A DNA stretch of 64,000 nt, from the NCBI GenBank assembly GCA_949841355.1, contig CATKZP010000010.1:39711-103710 (forward strand), read 5' to 3'. The position numbers were made by a program, and so were the translations under genes. The notes under the pieces were generated by a model that was not told the DNA's origin, did not search any database, and was given only the letters and a program-made list of their open reading frames with translations. Positions 42,588-51,288 of this stretch are shown in pieces. The DNA is from an uncultured Oscillospiraceae bacterium. GTDB lineage: Bacteria > Bacillota > Clostridia > Oscillospirales > Oscillospiraceae. Each line of letters starts with the position of its first letter. Position 1 is the first letter of the stretch.

Positions 42588-43319
42588 TCACTGAATTTCG
42601 TAGTCCTTGCCAAATTGCAGGTCGGTATACCGCCGTGTGGCGTCCGGGTCCAGCTCGAAGTCGTCCTGATCCTGGCCGGACAGAGGCTCCAGATCGTCGG
42701 GCATGGGGGGCACGTCGTCGTCCGGCCCCACCGCCACCAGACGGGGCGCGCTCTTCTGCGCGGCGGCCTGGGCCTGGCGCTGCTCCTCCTCCAGGCGGAC
42801 CTGGGCGGCCAGCGCGGCCTTGATGTCCTCGGAGGGGTCGGCGTCCTTGGCGGCGGCCAGCTCCGGCGGGACCAGCTCCCCCAGGTTGGCCAGGAAGGCC
42901 AGCTCCTCGTCATGGGCCTTGGCCAGCTTGCGCACATAGGCGGCGGTGGATTCCTGGGCCTTTTTCAGGCGGAACTCCTCCGCCTTAACCGCCTTTTGCA
43001 GCTCCTCCACCCGCTGGCTGGCGTCGTGCTCCGCCTCGCCCACCAGCTCCTGCTTCTTCCGCTTGGCGTCGGCCACCATGTCGTCCGCCATCTTCTGGGC
43101 GGCCAGCAGGGTTTTGCGCATGGCGTTGTCGGTGGCGCGGTATTCCTCCACCGTGTCGGAGAGCACCTTCAGCTTGTTTTTCAAAATCGCGTTCTCGTTA
43201 TAAAGAGCGGTGTAATCCTCGGTGAGCGCGTCCAGAAACTCGTCCACCTGGGCCAGGTTATAGCCGCCCAGGGTGGCCTTGGCAAAGGAGTGGCTGGCCA
43301 CCTCCTGCGGAGTCATCAT
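42588..43319 (-). CDS. divIVA: Cell-division/polarity protein DivIVA
   Basis: A 243-residue coiled-coil protein that recognises curved membrane at poles and septa. The N-terminal lipid-binding segment MTPQEVASHSFAKATLGGYNLAQVDEFLD matches the family. Residues 30-150 form heptad repeats; the C-terminal 80 residues are acidic and disordered. It is the last gene of the hlyD-yggS-sepF-divIVA block, 27 nt after sepF. Confidence 0.93.
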   Translation of the reverse strand: MMTPQEVASHSFAKATLGGYNLAQVDEFLDALTEDYTALYNENAILKNKLKVLSDTVEEYRATDNAMRKTLLAAQKMADDMVADAKRKKQELVGEAEHDASQRVEELQKAVKAEEFRLKKAQESTAAYVRKLAKAHDEELAFLANLGELVPPELAAAKDADPSEDIKAALAAQVRLEEEQRQAQAAAQKSAPRLVAVGPDDDVPPMPDDLEPLSGQDQDDFELDPDATRRYTDLQFGKDYEIQ

Positions 43320-43346
43320 AGCGTAAAGTCCCCCTTATTCTCTGTG

Positions 43347-43820
43347 TCAGAAGTACAGGCCGTTGTTTTCCAGCTCGTCGATGAGGTCGCCCAGGATCTC
43401 CACATTGTAAGGGGTGATGATATAGGTGGACAGGGCCACCTTTTTGATGGTGCCCTCGTTGGCGTAGGCCACGCCGGACAAAAAGTCGATGAGGCGGCGG
43501 GCGATGTTTTTGTCGGTCTGCTCCAGGTTGAGCACCACCGTGCGCTTGTCCCGCAGGTGGTCGGCAATCTCGCTGGCGTTCTCAAACCGGGTGGGGCTGA
43601 CCAGCACCACCTGAAGCTGGGTGGTGGTGTGGATATTGACCACCTTATTGCCGCTGCGGCGGTCCGCATCGCGGTCGCGGTCCCGGTCTCTGTCGCGGTC
43701 GCGCTCCCGGGGGAGCTCCTTGATGCCGCTGCTCACCGGGGTGAAATCCTCCTCATAGTCGTCCTCCTCCTCGTCCTCATAGGGGCGGGCCAGACGCTTG
43801 AGTTCATCGAATAAGCTCAT
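43347..43820 (-). CDS. sepF: Cell-division protein SepF with an Arg-Asp repeat linker
   Basis: A 157-residue FtsZ-binding membrane anchor. The N-terminal amphipathic helix MSLFDELKRLARPYED and the C-terminal SepF core (VSPTRFENASEIADHLRDKRTVVLNLEQTD) are clear. Between them lies a low-complexity linker with five to six Arg-Asp pairs (ERDRDRDRDRDRDAD), absent from Bacillus SepF. I chose the ATG at 43820; the longer frame reads into the yggS gene. Confidence 0.94.
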   Translation of the reverse strand: MSLFDELKRLARPYEDEEEDDYEEDFTPVSSGIKELPRERDRDRDRDRDRDADRRSGNKVVNIHTTTQLQVVLVSPTRFENASEIADHLRDKRTVVLNLEQTDKNIARRLIDFLSGVAYANEGTIKKVALSTYIITPYNVEILGDLIDELENNGLYF

Positions 43821-43836
43821 ATAGACGAGTCTCCCT

Positions 43837-44550
43837 TCAATCGTGAGTAGATGACATAGGCGGGCGGGGGCCGAACAGAGCCGAGCCCACCCGCACACAG
43901 GTGGAGCCAGCAGCAGCGGCATCCGCAAAGTCGCCGCTCATCCCCATGGAAAGCACGTCCATATCTATGCTATTATCTAACATTTCCCGCGTTATGTCAA
44001 CAGCCAACCGGCGTAATTTTTGAAAATATGGGAGATTATCCCCTGGGAGGACCGCTCTGGGCGGAATGCACATCAGCCCCCGCAGCCGCACGCCCCCCAG
44101 GGAAGCCGCCAGCCGGGCGGCGTCCAGGGCCTGTCCGGGGGAAAAACCGGACTTGGATTCCTCCCCGGCCAGGTTGATTTCCAGCAGGATGTCCTGCACC
44201 AGCCCCAGCCTGTCCGCCTGGGCGGCCACCGCCCGCAGCAGCTTGTCCGAGGAGATAGAGTGGATGAGCGCCACCCTGCCCACTACGTCCTTGACCTTGT
44301 TGGTCTGGAGGTGGCCGATGAAGTGGACCGCCGCCCCCTCATAAGCACCCTCGGCCAGGTGGGCGGTGAGCTCCTGCACCCGGTTTTCGCCGCACACGGT
44401 AATGCCCGCCCTGACCGCGGCGCGGATGGTCTCCCCGCTCTGGGTTTTGGTGGCGGCCAGCAGAGTGATTTCCCCCGGATCGCGCCCGGCGGCCCGGGCG
44501 GCCTCGTCCAGCTGGTTCCGCACCCGGGCGATATTTTCCCGCAGGCCCAT
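43837..44550 (-). CDS. yggS: Pyridoxal-phosphate homeostasis protein YggS
   Basis: A 237-residue PLP-binding protein of the alanine-racemase-like barrel fold. The PLP lysine is Lys35 in LLAATKTQ; HFIGHLQTNKVK and SMGMSGDFADA are the other family landmarks. It starts at ATG 44550, overlapping the stop of the upstream gene (TGATG). In Bacillota yggS lies next to sepF (ylmE-ylmF). The open frame in the same phase runs on into the upstream gene but in the wrong frame for it. Confidence 0.94.
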   Translation of the reverse strand: MGLRENIARVRNQLDEAARAAGRDPGEITLLAATKTQSGETIRAAVRAGITVCGENRVQELTAHLAEGAYEGAAVHFIGHLQTNKVKDVVGRVALIHSISSDKLLRAVAAQADRLGLVQDILLEINLAGEESKSGFSPGQALDAARLAASLGGVRLRGLMCIPPRAVLPGDNLPYFQKLRRLAVDITREMLDNSIDMDVLSMGMSGDFADAAAAGSTCVRVGSALFGPRPPMSSTHD

Positions 44551-45809
44551 CAGCGCACCACCTTTCCATGGTAGATGCCGGCGGAGTTGAAGATGACCTC
44601 GTCCCCCGGGCGCAGGCGCTTGGCGTCCTCCAGGTCGGCGGGCCGGACTAGGTAGTAGCTGTCGTCGGTGTAGAGCACCTCCACCTCGTGCCACTCCGCC
44701 TGGGCGCCCACCACGGTGAACACGCCGTAGCGGTTCACCTGGCGTACGGCGCCGTCCTCGCCGGTCTCCTCCGCCGTCTCCACCCGCAGGGCCTGGCGGG
44801 GGATGCGGATGCCCTCCAGGGTCTGGGTGACCACGTCCACCGTCTGAAGGCGCAGCAGGGTGGTGTCCGACAGGTTGGTGCGGCAGGAGAAGATGGCCAG
44901 CGTCCGCTCCCCCTCCAGGGAGACCCGGTCCAGGGTCATAACGATCTGGCCGAAGTAGTCGCCGGAAAAGCTGATGGTGTAGCGCCGGCCGGACTGCAGG
45001 CCGGTGTCCGTCCCGTCCAGCAGGGCGGCGTAGTACCAGGTGGAGCCGGTGATGAGCTTGCCCACGCAGCCGGGGGCGGGGCTGTACTGCTGGCGGAGCA
45101 GCGCGTCCAGCTCGTCGGCGGTGAGGCTGTCCAGCATGGCGGGGGTGGCCACGGCCTCCCAGCCGTCCGCCCCGGCGGAGTAGACGCCGGAGGCGGGGGC
45201 GTACACGGTGGTGGACACCTGATTCAGCGAGCGGTGAAGCTCGTCCAGCTGGGACTGCTTGTCCGCGATGAGGCGGCTGAGCTGGTCGGCCGCCCCGGTG
45301 TCCCCATAGGCGTAATCCCGCTTGAACACCATGGAGCGCAGGGTGAGGGTGCTGTCGTCCAGCCCCGTCAGGTCCCCCCCGGCGGCCAGAGAGCGCAGGG
45401 CCACGATGGACGAGATGACCTGGGCGTCCAGCCGGGCGGCGTCGGTGTTCTGGGTGCCGGTGGACAGGGCGTATTGCAGCTGCTCGATCTCCGCCGACAG
45501 GGTGCGGATGGACTGCCGGGTGGTGAGGGCGGAGGGATCGGCGTACAGCAGGGCCACGGGGTCCCCCGCGGCGGCCTTGGCCCCCTCGGGCAGGATCTGG
45601 TCCAGATAGCCCTTTCCGCCGGCCAGGGGGGTTTCGGTGCGCACCAGGATGCCCTGGGCCTCCCGCCCCACGTCCAGGGAATAGGCGTAGGCGTAGGTGG
45701 TGACCAGGTCCTGCTTCCAGCCCCGGACCAGATAGACGGCCAGGTAGACGGACACGCCCAGGCACAGAATGGCGATCATCACTTTGGTGGCGAGGGTGCT
45801 CTCTTTCAA
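44550..45809 (-). CDS. HlyD-like membrane-anchored protein
   Basis: A 419-residue protein with one N-terminal membrane helix (residues 10-28), a short coiled coil (about 85-130 and 190-210) and beta-rich barrels split around it, as in HlyD/MFP adaptors (residues 40-80 and 215-400). No partner transporter is nearby. In clostridia such genes commonly head the yggS-sepF-divIVA block, so a cell-envelope or division role is likelier than export. The start follows GGACTGATTTC-type leader with AAAAAGG. Confidence 0.78.
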   Translation of the reverse strand: MKESTLATKVMIAILCLGVSVYLAVYLVRGWKQDLVTTYAYAYSLDVGREAQGILVRTETPLAGGKGYLDQILPEGAKAAAGDPVALLYADPSALTTRQSIRTLSAEIEQLQYALSTGTQNTDAARLDAQVISSIVALRSLAAGGDLTGLDDSTLTLRSMVFKRDYAYGDTGAADQLSRLIADKQSQLDELHRSLNQVSTTVYAPASGVYSAGADGWEAVATPAMLDSLTADELDALLRQQYSPAPGCVGKLITGSTWYYAALLDGTDTGLQSGRRYTISFSGDYFGQIVMTLDRVSLEGERTLAIFSCRTNLSDTTLLRLQTVDVVTQTLEGIRIPRQALRVETAEETGEDGAVRQVNRYGVFTVVGAQAEWHEVEVLYTDDSYYLVRPADLEDAKRLRPGDEVIFNSAGIYHGKVVR

Positions 45810-45844
45810 CTTGAAATCAGTCCTTTTTCTCTCTGTGTGCGGCG

Positions 45845-45888
45845 CGGAGCTGCCGTAGGATTGGCCTATGCGCCGATCCTCACGCTTC
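45845..45888 (-). repeat. Family B element overlapping the hfq stop codon
   Basis: On the minus strand it begins GAAGCGTGAGGATCGGCGCAT, in which TGA is the hfq stop codon. The first 25 nt match the elements at 5988 and 35509; the rest has diverged. Confidence 0.6.
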
Positions 45889-46125
45889 CAGCTCCACGGG
45901 GTGTTCCGGCGCGATGGTGGAAATGGCGTGCTTGTAGATCACCTGCTGCCTGCCGTCGGACACCACCACCACCACATAGGGGTCGAAGGCGGTGATGACA
46001 CCCCGCAGCTGATAGCCGTTCATGAGAAAGACGGTGACCCGGGCGGCCAGGCGGCGGGCGGCGGACAGGAACGCGTCCTGTACGTTGGGCTGTTTTGCCA
46101 CGGAGACGGTGGATGTAAGGCTCAT
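45880..46125 (-). CDS. hfq: RNA chaperone Hfq
   Basis: An 81-residue Sm-like protein. Sm1 is visible as FLMNGYQLRGVITAFDPYVVVV and Sm2 as IYKHAISTI. I chose the ATG at 46125, 10 nt after GGAG, over the TTG two codons upstream. It lies downstream of miaA as in many bacteria. The last codons (GAA GCG TGA) coincide with a family B repeat. Confidence 0.94.
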   Translation of the reverse strand: MSLTSTVSVAKQPNVQDAFLSAARRLAARVTVFLMNGYQLRGVITAFDPYVVVVVSDGRQQVIYKHAISTIAPEHPVELEA

Positions 46126-46227
46126 GTTCAATACACTCCTCTATCTGATGATGTCGCGCTGGGATTGGACCCATATGGAGGCGGCTGTCGTCCGCCCCTG
46201 CGGTCTGTCCCCGCGCGTCGAGCGTAT

Positions 46228-47178
46228 TTATTGTAATCCACAGCCTATGACAAGTTGTGTCGAAAAATCGGCGGCGGCGGACAAATCAGGAATTTTTTCC
46301 CATTCAAACCAATAGGCTTGCCGGTTGCGGCGAAACCAGGTGAGCTGCCGCTTGGCGTACTGCCGGGAGCGCAGCTTGACCTCCTGCGCCCCCTGGGCCG
46401 CGGGGAGGCCCTCCACAATGGCGGCGGCGATCTCCTTGTAGCCGATGGCCTGCATGGCGGTGCAGTCCCGTGGGACGCCCCGGTCCAGCAGGGCCCGGAC
46501 CTCCTGCTCCAGCCCCCGGGCCATCATCTCGTCCACCCGGCGGTCGATGCGCTCCCACAGCCAGGGGCGCTCCTTGAAGTTCAGCGCGATGGTGAGGGGA
46601 ACGTAGCGGTTGGGCAGGGCGCGGCTCTCCCGGTCGTGCTGGGAGATGGTCCTGCCGGTGGAGAGGTAGACCTCCAGCGCCCGCAGGGTGCGCTTTTCGT
46701 CGTTGGGGTGGATGCGCCCGGCGGCCTCCGGGTCTACCCGTTCCAGCTCCTGACGCAGGGTAGGCAGGCCCTCCTCCCGCGCCCGAGCCTGGAGGGTCTG
46801 GCGCAGGCCGCTGTCCGGCTCAAAGGGGGCGAACTGCCGCCCGGCCACCAGGTTGTCGATGTAGAGCCCCGTCCCCCCCGCCACGATGGGCAGCTTTCCC
46901 CGGGCAAGGATGCCGTCCACAATGGGAACGGCGTCGTGAACATACCGGGCCACGGAGTAGTTTTCCTCCGGGTCCGCCACGTCCAGCATGTGGTGGGGGA
47001 CGCCCCGCATCTCCTCGGGGGTGGGCTTGGCGGTGCCGGTGTCCATGCCCCGGTAGACCTGCATGGAGTCGGCGGACACCACCTCCCCGCCCAGCCGCAG
47101 GGCCAGCTCCACCGCCAGGGCGGTCTTGCCGGAGGCCGTAGGGCCGCATATGACGAGAATATTGGATTTCACGGCCAT
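46228..47178 (-). CDS. miaA: tRNA dimethylallyltransferase
   Basis: A 316-residue enzyme that adds the isopentenyl group to A37 of tRNAs reading UNN codons. The P-loop is GPTASGKTALA; SADSMQVYRGMDTGTAKPT and VAGGTGLYI are further conserved blocks. Length is typical. Its product is the substrate of MiaB, encoded 2 kb away. hfq follows on the same strand. Confidence 0.96.
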   Translation of the reverse strand: MAVKSNILVICGPTASGKTALAVELALRLGGEVVSADSMQVYRGMDTGTAKPTPEEMRGVPHHMLDVADPEENYSVARYVHDAVPIVDGILARGKLPIVAGGTGLYIDNLVAGRQFAPFEPDSGLRQTLQARAREEGLPTLRQELERVDPEAAGRIHPNDEKRTLRALEVYLSTGRTISQHDRESRALPNRYVPLTIALNFKERPWLWERIDRRVDEMMARGLEQEVRALLDRGVPRDCTAMQAIGYKEIAAAIVEGLPAAQGAQEVKLRSRQYAKRQLTWFRRNRQAYWFEWEKIPDLSAAADFSTQLVIGCGLQ

Positions 47179-47342
47179 ACCACCTCAATTTTGGCAGGAA
47201 TACTTGGCGTAGTTCAAGAAAATTCAACGCAGTAAGGCGGGGAAAGGCCCGTCCAGACGGCGCTTGCGGCTGTGCATACAGGTTCTGAGATTACCCGTAT
47301 CATACCACGCTTTGCCGCCGGGTTCAACGGGAAATTGCGCCC

Positions 47343-47371
47343 TTGCGCCCCGGCGCGTTCCATGATACAAT
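47343..47371 (+). promoter_or_regulatory. Promoter of the FAD-protein gene
   Basis: TTGCGC (47343-47348), a 17-nt spacer and TACAAT (47366-47371). Confidence 0.6.
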
Positions 47372-47412
47372 ATACTGTCTGTATATGCCCATTACTGTGA
47401 GAGGAGCCCACT

Positions 47413-48807
47413 ATGAATACCAACTTCGACGTGATGATCCTGGGCACCGGTGAGGCCGGCATTTACGCCGCCTATGAGCTGGCATTGAAGTGCCCCTCCG
47501 CCCGCGTGCTGGTGGTGGATAAGGGGGCGGACATCTACCGCCGCCAGTGCCCCATTGTGGCGGGGAAGGTGAAAGCCTGCGTCCAGTGCAGGGTGTGCGG
47601 AACCATGTGCGGCTTTGGCGGCGCGGGGGCCTTCTCCGACGGCAAGTTCAACTTCACCACCGCCTTCGGCGGCTGGCTCACCGACTTTTTGGACCAGCGG
47701 GAGGTGATGGACCTTATCGGCTACGTGGACGCCCTCAACGTCAAGCACGGGGCCACCACCGAGGTCTACTCCACCTCCACCCCGGCGGCCCGCGCCCTGG
47801 AGCGGGAGGCGCTGAAGTACGACCTCCACCTTCTTCAGGCCCAGTGCAAGCACCTGGGGACGGAGAACAACCTGAAAATCCTCACCAGCATCTATGAGTC
47901 CATTCGGGACAGGCACACCTTCCTCTTTGACACCGCCGTGGAGGCCATTGAGGCCGGGGAGGGCGCCTACACCCTGGTGACGGAGGCGGGGGAGCGGTAC
48001 ACCGCCCCCTATCTCATCGCGGGCCCGGGCCGGTCCGGGGCGGAGTGGTTCGCCAACCAGTGCAAGGGCCTGGGGCTGGAGCTTTTGAACAACCAGGTGG
48101 ACATCGGCGTGCGGGTGGAGCTGCCCGCCGCCGTGTTCGAGCACATCACCGACGTGGTGTACGAATCCAAGCTGGTCTACCGCACCCAGCAGTACGGCGA
48201 CAGCGTGCGCACCTTCTGTATGAACCCCTACGGCCACGTGGTGGCGGAGAACGTGGAGGGCATCAACACCGTCAACGGCCACTCCTACTCCGACCCGGCC
48301 CTGAGAAGCGAGAACACCAACTTCGCCCTGCTGGTGTCCAACCGCTTCACCTCGCCGTTTAACGAGCCCTACCGCTACGGCAAGCACATCGCGTCGCTGT
48401 CCAATATGCTGGCGGGGGGCGTGCTGGTGCAGCGCTTCGGGGACCTGGTGGGCGGCCGGCGCACCAACGACCACCGCATGTCCAAGTCCTTTGTGCGCCC
48501 CACCCTCACCGCCGCCGTGCCGGGGGACCTGTCCCTGGCCCTGCCCAAGCGGCAGCTGGACGACATCATCGAGATGATCTATGCCCTGGACAAGCTGGCC
48601 CCGGGCACCGCCAACTACGACACCCTGCTCTACGGCGCGGAGGTGAAGTTCTACTCCGCCCGCATCAGGCTGTCCCACGAGCTGGAGACCGCCCTGCCCG
48701 GCTTCTTCGCCGTGGGGGACGGGGCGGGCGTCACCCGTGGCTTAGCCCAGGCGGGGGCGTCGGGTGTGAAAGCGGCGCGGGTTGTGGCCCAGCGTTTGAA
48801 CGGATAG
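47413..48807 (+). CDS. FAD-dependent oxidoreductase with a ferredoxin-like cysteine motif
   Basis: A 464-residue flavoprotein with the dinucleotide fold ILGTGEAGIYAAYEL (9-23) and a C-terminal FAD segment (FFAVGDGAGVTRGLAQAGASG). Residues 56-66 read CVQCRVCGTMC, that is CxxCxxCxxxC, with another Cys at 46. This spacing is the one used for 4Fe-4S clusters in ferredoxins and would place a cluster close to the flavin. It belongs to a broadly distributed group of uncharacterised FAD-dependent dehydrogenases. Single gene with its own promoter; physiological role unknown. Confidence 0.85.
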   Translation: MNTNFDVMILGTGEAGIYAAYELALKCPSARVLVVDKGADIYRRQCPIVAGKVKACVQCRVCGTMCGFGGAGAFSDGKFNFTTAFGGWLTDFLDQREVMDLIGYVDALNVKHGATTEVYSTSTPAARALEREALKYDLHLLQAQCKHLGTENNLKILTSIYESIRDRHTFLFDTAVEAIEAGEGAYTLVTEAGERYTAPYLIAGPGRSGAEWFANQCKGLGLELLNNQVDIGVRVELPAAVFEHITDVVYESKLVYRTQQYGDSVRTFCMNPYGHVVAENVEGINTVNGHSYSDPALRSENTNFALLVSNRFTSPFNEPYRYGKHIASLSNMLAGGVLVQRFGDLVGGRRTNDHRMSKSFVRPTLTAAVPGDLSLALPKRQLDDIIEMIYALDKLAPGTANYDTLLYGAEVKFYSARIRLSHELETALPGFFAVGDGAGVTRGLAQAGASGVKAARVVAQRLNG

Positions 48808-48896
48808 GCCGCCGGAGGCCGTCAAGCTGGCGCGGGGCGTTCTGCCCGGGGACGCATGATTTATTTGTTCATATTTTCGTGACAAAAAAGTTATGA

Positions 48897-48979
48897 TTTT
48901 CCACAGCTCCCCCCAGGCCCCGGCGGCCCGATTCCCCACCGTTCCACAGTTTTCAACAGCTTCCACACAGTTTTCCACA
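48897..48979 (+). promoter_or_regulatory. DnaA-box cluster upstream of miaB
   Basis: Within 83 nt lie TTTTCCACA (48897-48905), CGTTCCACA (48940-48948), TTTTCAACA (48950-48958), GCTTCCACA (48959-48967) and TTTTCCACA (48971-48979), all in the same orientation. They share the NNTTCCACA form of the boxes in oriC. The rest of the 262-nt gap (48808-49069) holds no gene. Confidence 0.65.
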
Positions 48980-49069
48980 AAGCCAACCGGACGGAAACAG
49001 GCGGCAGAATCCCTGTCAAGAAAAACTTGTCCGGCTTATCTCACAAACTTTTATTGGGAGGACCTGCCC

Positions 49070-50512
49070 TTGAACCGAACCACCCCCGTCGTCCCCGCTG
49101 AGGACATCCAGCGGCAAAGAGAATACTGCGCTGAGCTGCGCGCCCTCAACGCCCAACGCCCCGCCCCCCCGCTGGCCTATGTGGACACCTACGGCTGCCA
49201 GCAGAACGAGGCCGACTCCGAGCTGCTGCGGGGTATGCTGTGCGAGATGGGCTACGAGATCACGGACAGCGAGAAGGGCGCGGACGTCATCGTCATCAAC
49301 ACCTGCGCCATCCGGGAGCACGCCGAGCAGCGGGTGTTCGGCAACGTGGGCGCCCTGGTCCACGGCAAGCGGAAAAACCCGGAGCAGATCATCTGCCTGT
49401 GCGGCTGCATGGCCCAGGAGGCCCATGTGGCCGACCGCCTGCGCCAGTCCTACCGCCATGTGGACCTGGTGTTCGGCCCCCAGCAGCTGTGGCGGTTCCC
49501 GGAATTTCTGCGCCGGGTGCTGCTGCGCCGCGGCCGGGTGTTTGAGACCGCCCCCGACGACGGCGCCATCGCGGAGGGCCTGCCGGTGCGCCGGTCGGGC
49601 AGGCTGAAGGCCTGGGTGTCCATCATGTACGGCTGCAATAATTTCTGCTCCTACTGCATCGTGCCCTACACCCGGGGGCGGGAGCGCAGCCGGGAGCCGG
49701 ACGTCATCCTGCGGGAGATCCAGGAGCTGGCGGACCAGGGGTACAAGGACATCACCCTGCTGGGCCAGAACGTGAACTCCTACGGGAAGGACCTGGAGGG
49801 CGGCTGGGACTTCCCCCGCCTGTTGGAGGCGGCCGCGGCCGTCCCCGGGGAGTTTTTGCTGCGTTTCATGACCTCCCACCCCAAGGACGCCACGGAAAAG
49901 CTCTTTGACGTGATGGCGCGGTGCGAAAAAGCGGCCCCGGTGATCCACCTGCCCTTCCAGTCGGGGAACACCCGGGTGCTCACGGCCATGAACCGACGCT
50001 ACACCCGGGAGCAGTACCTGGCCAAGGTGGAGGCCCTGCGGGAGCGCATCCCGGACGTGGTGCTCACCAGCGACGTGATCGTGGGCTTCCCCGGGGAGAC
50101 CACCGCCGAGTTTGAGGACACCCTCTCCCTCATCGAGCAGGTGCGCTTCGACGCGCTGTTCACCTTTATCTACTCCCCCCGGAAGGGCACCCCCGCGGCG
50201 GAGATGGACGACCCCATGGCGAAGGATGAGAAGTCCGCCAACTTTGACCGGCTGGTGGAGACCCAGAACCGCATTTCCCTGGAAAAGCACCGGGCCTATA
50301 CCGGCACGGTCCAGCGCTGCCTCATCGACGGGCTGGGGGAGGACCCCCGGAACAACCTCACCGCCCGGACGGCGGGGGGCCGGCTGGTCCACCTCAGCGG
50401 AGACCCGGCCCTGGTGGGGCAGTTCGCGGACATCCGCATCACCGGCTGCTCCACCTGGGCGCTGTTTGGTGAACTGAGCGCTGAGCCGTCGCGAGCAGCC
50501 GTTAGGCCGTAA
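49070..50512 (+). CDS. miaB: tRNA-2-methylthio-N6-dimethylallyladenosine synthase
   Basis: A 480-residue radical SAM methylthiotransferase. The N-terminal cluster uses Cys in TYGCQQNEADS, NTCAIREHAEQ and CGCMAQE; the radical SAM motif is MYGCNNFCSYCIVPY; a TRAM domain closes the protein. I chose the TTG at 49070, 8 nt after GGGAGG, because the upstream frame crosses the DnaA-box cluster. The last 11 residues and the stop codon are encoded by a family A repeat. Confidence 0.94.
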   Translation: MNRTTPVVPAEDIQRQREYCAELRALNAQRPAPPLAYVDTYGCQQNEADSELLRGMLCEMGYEITDSEKGADVIVINTCAIREHAEQRVFGNVGALVHGKRKNPEQIICLCGCMAQEAHVADRLRQSYRHVDLVFGPQQLWRFPEFLRRVLLRRGRVFETAPDDGAIAEGLPVRRSGRLKAWVSIMYGCNNFCSYCIVPYTRGRERSREPDVILREIQELADQGYKDITLLGQNVNSYGKDLEGGWDFPRLLEAAAAVPGEFLLRFMTSHPKDATEKLFDVMARCEKAAPVIHLPFQSGNTRVLTAMNRRYTREQYLAKVEALRERIPDVVLTSDVIVGFPGETTAEFEDTLSLIEQVRFDALFTFIYSPRKGTPAAEMDDPMAKDEKSANFDRLVETQNRISLEKHRAYTGTVQRCLIDGLGEDPRNNLTARTAGGRLVHLSGDPALVGQFADIRITGCSTWALFGELSAEPSRAAVRP

Positions 50513-50660
50513 AGCGGCCATAGGCCTAAGCCGCCCAAGGGGCGGCCCACGGCGCGGATGGACTGAAGCGAGGGGAAAAGCCCAGCCGCCGCAAAGCGGC
50601 AGGCGGGTTTTGCCCGAGTCGAAAGGAAGCCGCGCGTGGCGAGCAGGCGAAGCGTGACAA
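50474..50660 (+). repeat. Family A composite element after miaB, first unit
   Basis: Full element with an extra module inserted after GAGCAG. The central stem pairs GGG/CCC, AAAA/TTTT and CCC/GGG (50572-50583 with 50605-50615, one mismatch and one bulge). The inserted module has its own hairpin CCGCCC/GGGCGG near 50531-50545. It supplies the end of the miaB coding sequence. Confidence 0.75.
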
Positions 50661-50756
50661 TGAACTGAGCGCTGAGCCGTCGCGCGGAGCCGTTAGGCGG
50701 CAAAGCCGCCCTAGGCCTAAGCCGCGCGATGCGCGGCCCACGGCAAACGCGACAAC
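50661..50756 (+). repeat. Family A composite element after miaB, second unit
   Basis: Repeats the first 24 nt of the preceding unit exactly (50470-50493 and 50661-50684) and then carries the extra module with a changed but still pairing hairpin CCGCGC/GCGCGG, ending CGCGACAACC before the mreD ribosome binding site. Confidence 0.7.
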
Positions 50757-50778
50757 CTGAACAAAGAGGAGAACCTCT

Positions 50779-51288
50779 ATGCCCATGACCCGACACGACA
50801 AAATACTCAAATGGACCGCCTACCTGCTGGTGATGCTGGGGGTGGCGGTGGTCAATTACTATGTGCTGGGCCCTCTGCCCATCTCCCTGCCCCTGCTGCT
50901 GCCCGTGCTGGCGGTGGCCGGGGGGACGCTGGAGGGCGCGCCCTTCGGCGCCGTCTACGGGGCGGCCTGCGGAGCGGTGATGTCCGCCCTGGGCTACCTG
51001 GGGCCGGGATGCGTGCTGTCCCTGTCCGTCTTTGGGTGGGTGTCCGGCATTACCACCCAATACCTCCTCCGGCGGGACGCCTGGGGCCATATGATCTGCT
51101 CGGTGGCCGCGGTGCTGCTGTGGGAGGGCTGGACGGTGGGCATCCGCCTGCTCCGCCGCACCGCGCCGGCGGAGGTGCTGCTGCGGGTGGCGGCGCCCGA
51201 GCTTTTGTGGACCCTGGCCCTGGCCCTGCCGGTGTACTGGGCGGGACGGTTCTGCTGCGTTAACTACGGGAGGATCTACCATGAATAA
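50779..51288 (+). CDS. mreD: MreD-like rod-shape protein
   Basis: A 169-residue membrane protein with five to six helices filling most of its length (about 14-30, 35-55, 60-85, 88-106, 110-130, 140-158). Length, topology and its position directly before a PBP2 gene fit MreD, an elongasome component. Sequence conservation of MreD is low, so the call rests on context. AGAGGAG precedes the start; the end overlaps mrdA by 8 nt. mreB and mreC are not in the window. Confidence 0.8.
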   Translation: MPMTRHDKILKWTAYLLVMLGVAVVNYYVLGPLPISLPLLLPVLAVAGGTLEGAPFGAVYGAACGAVMSALGYLGPGCVLSLSVFGWVSGITTQYLLRRDAWGHMICSVAAVLLWEGWTVGIRLLRRTAPAEVLLRVAAPELLWTLALALPVYWAGRFCCVNYGRIYHE

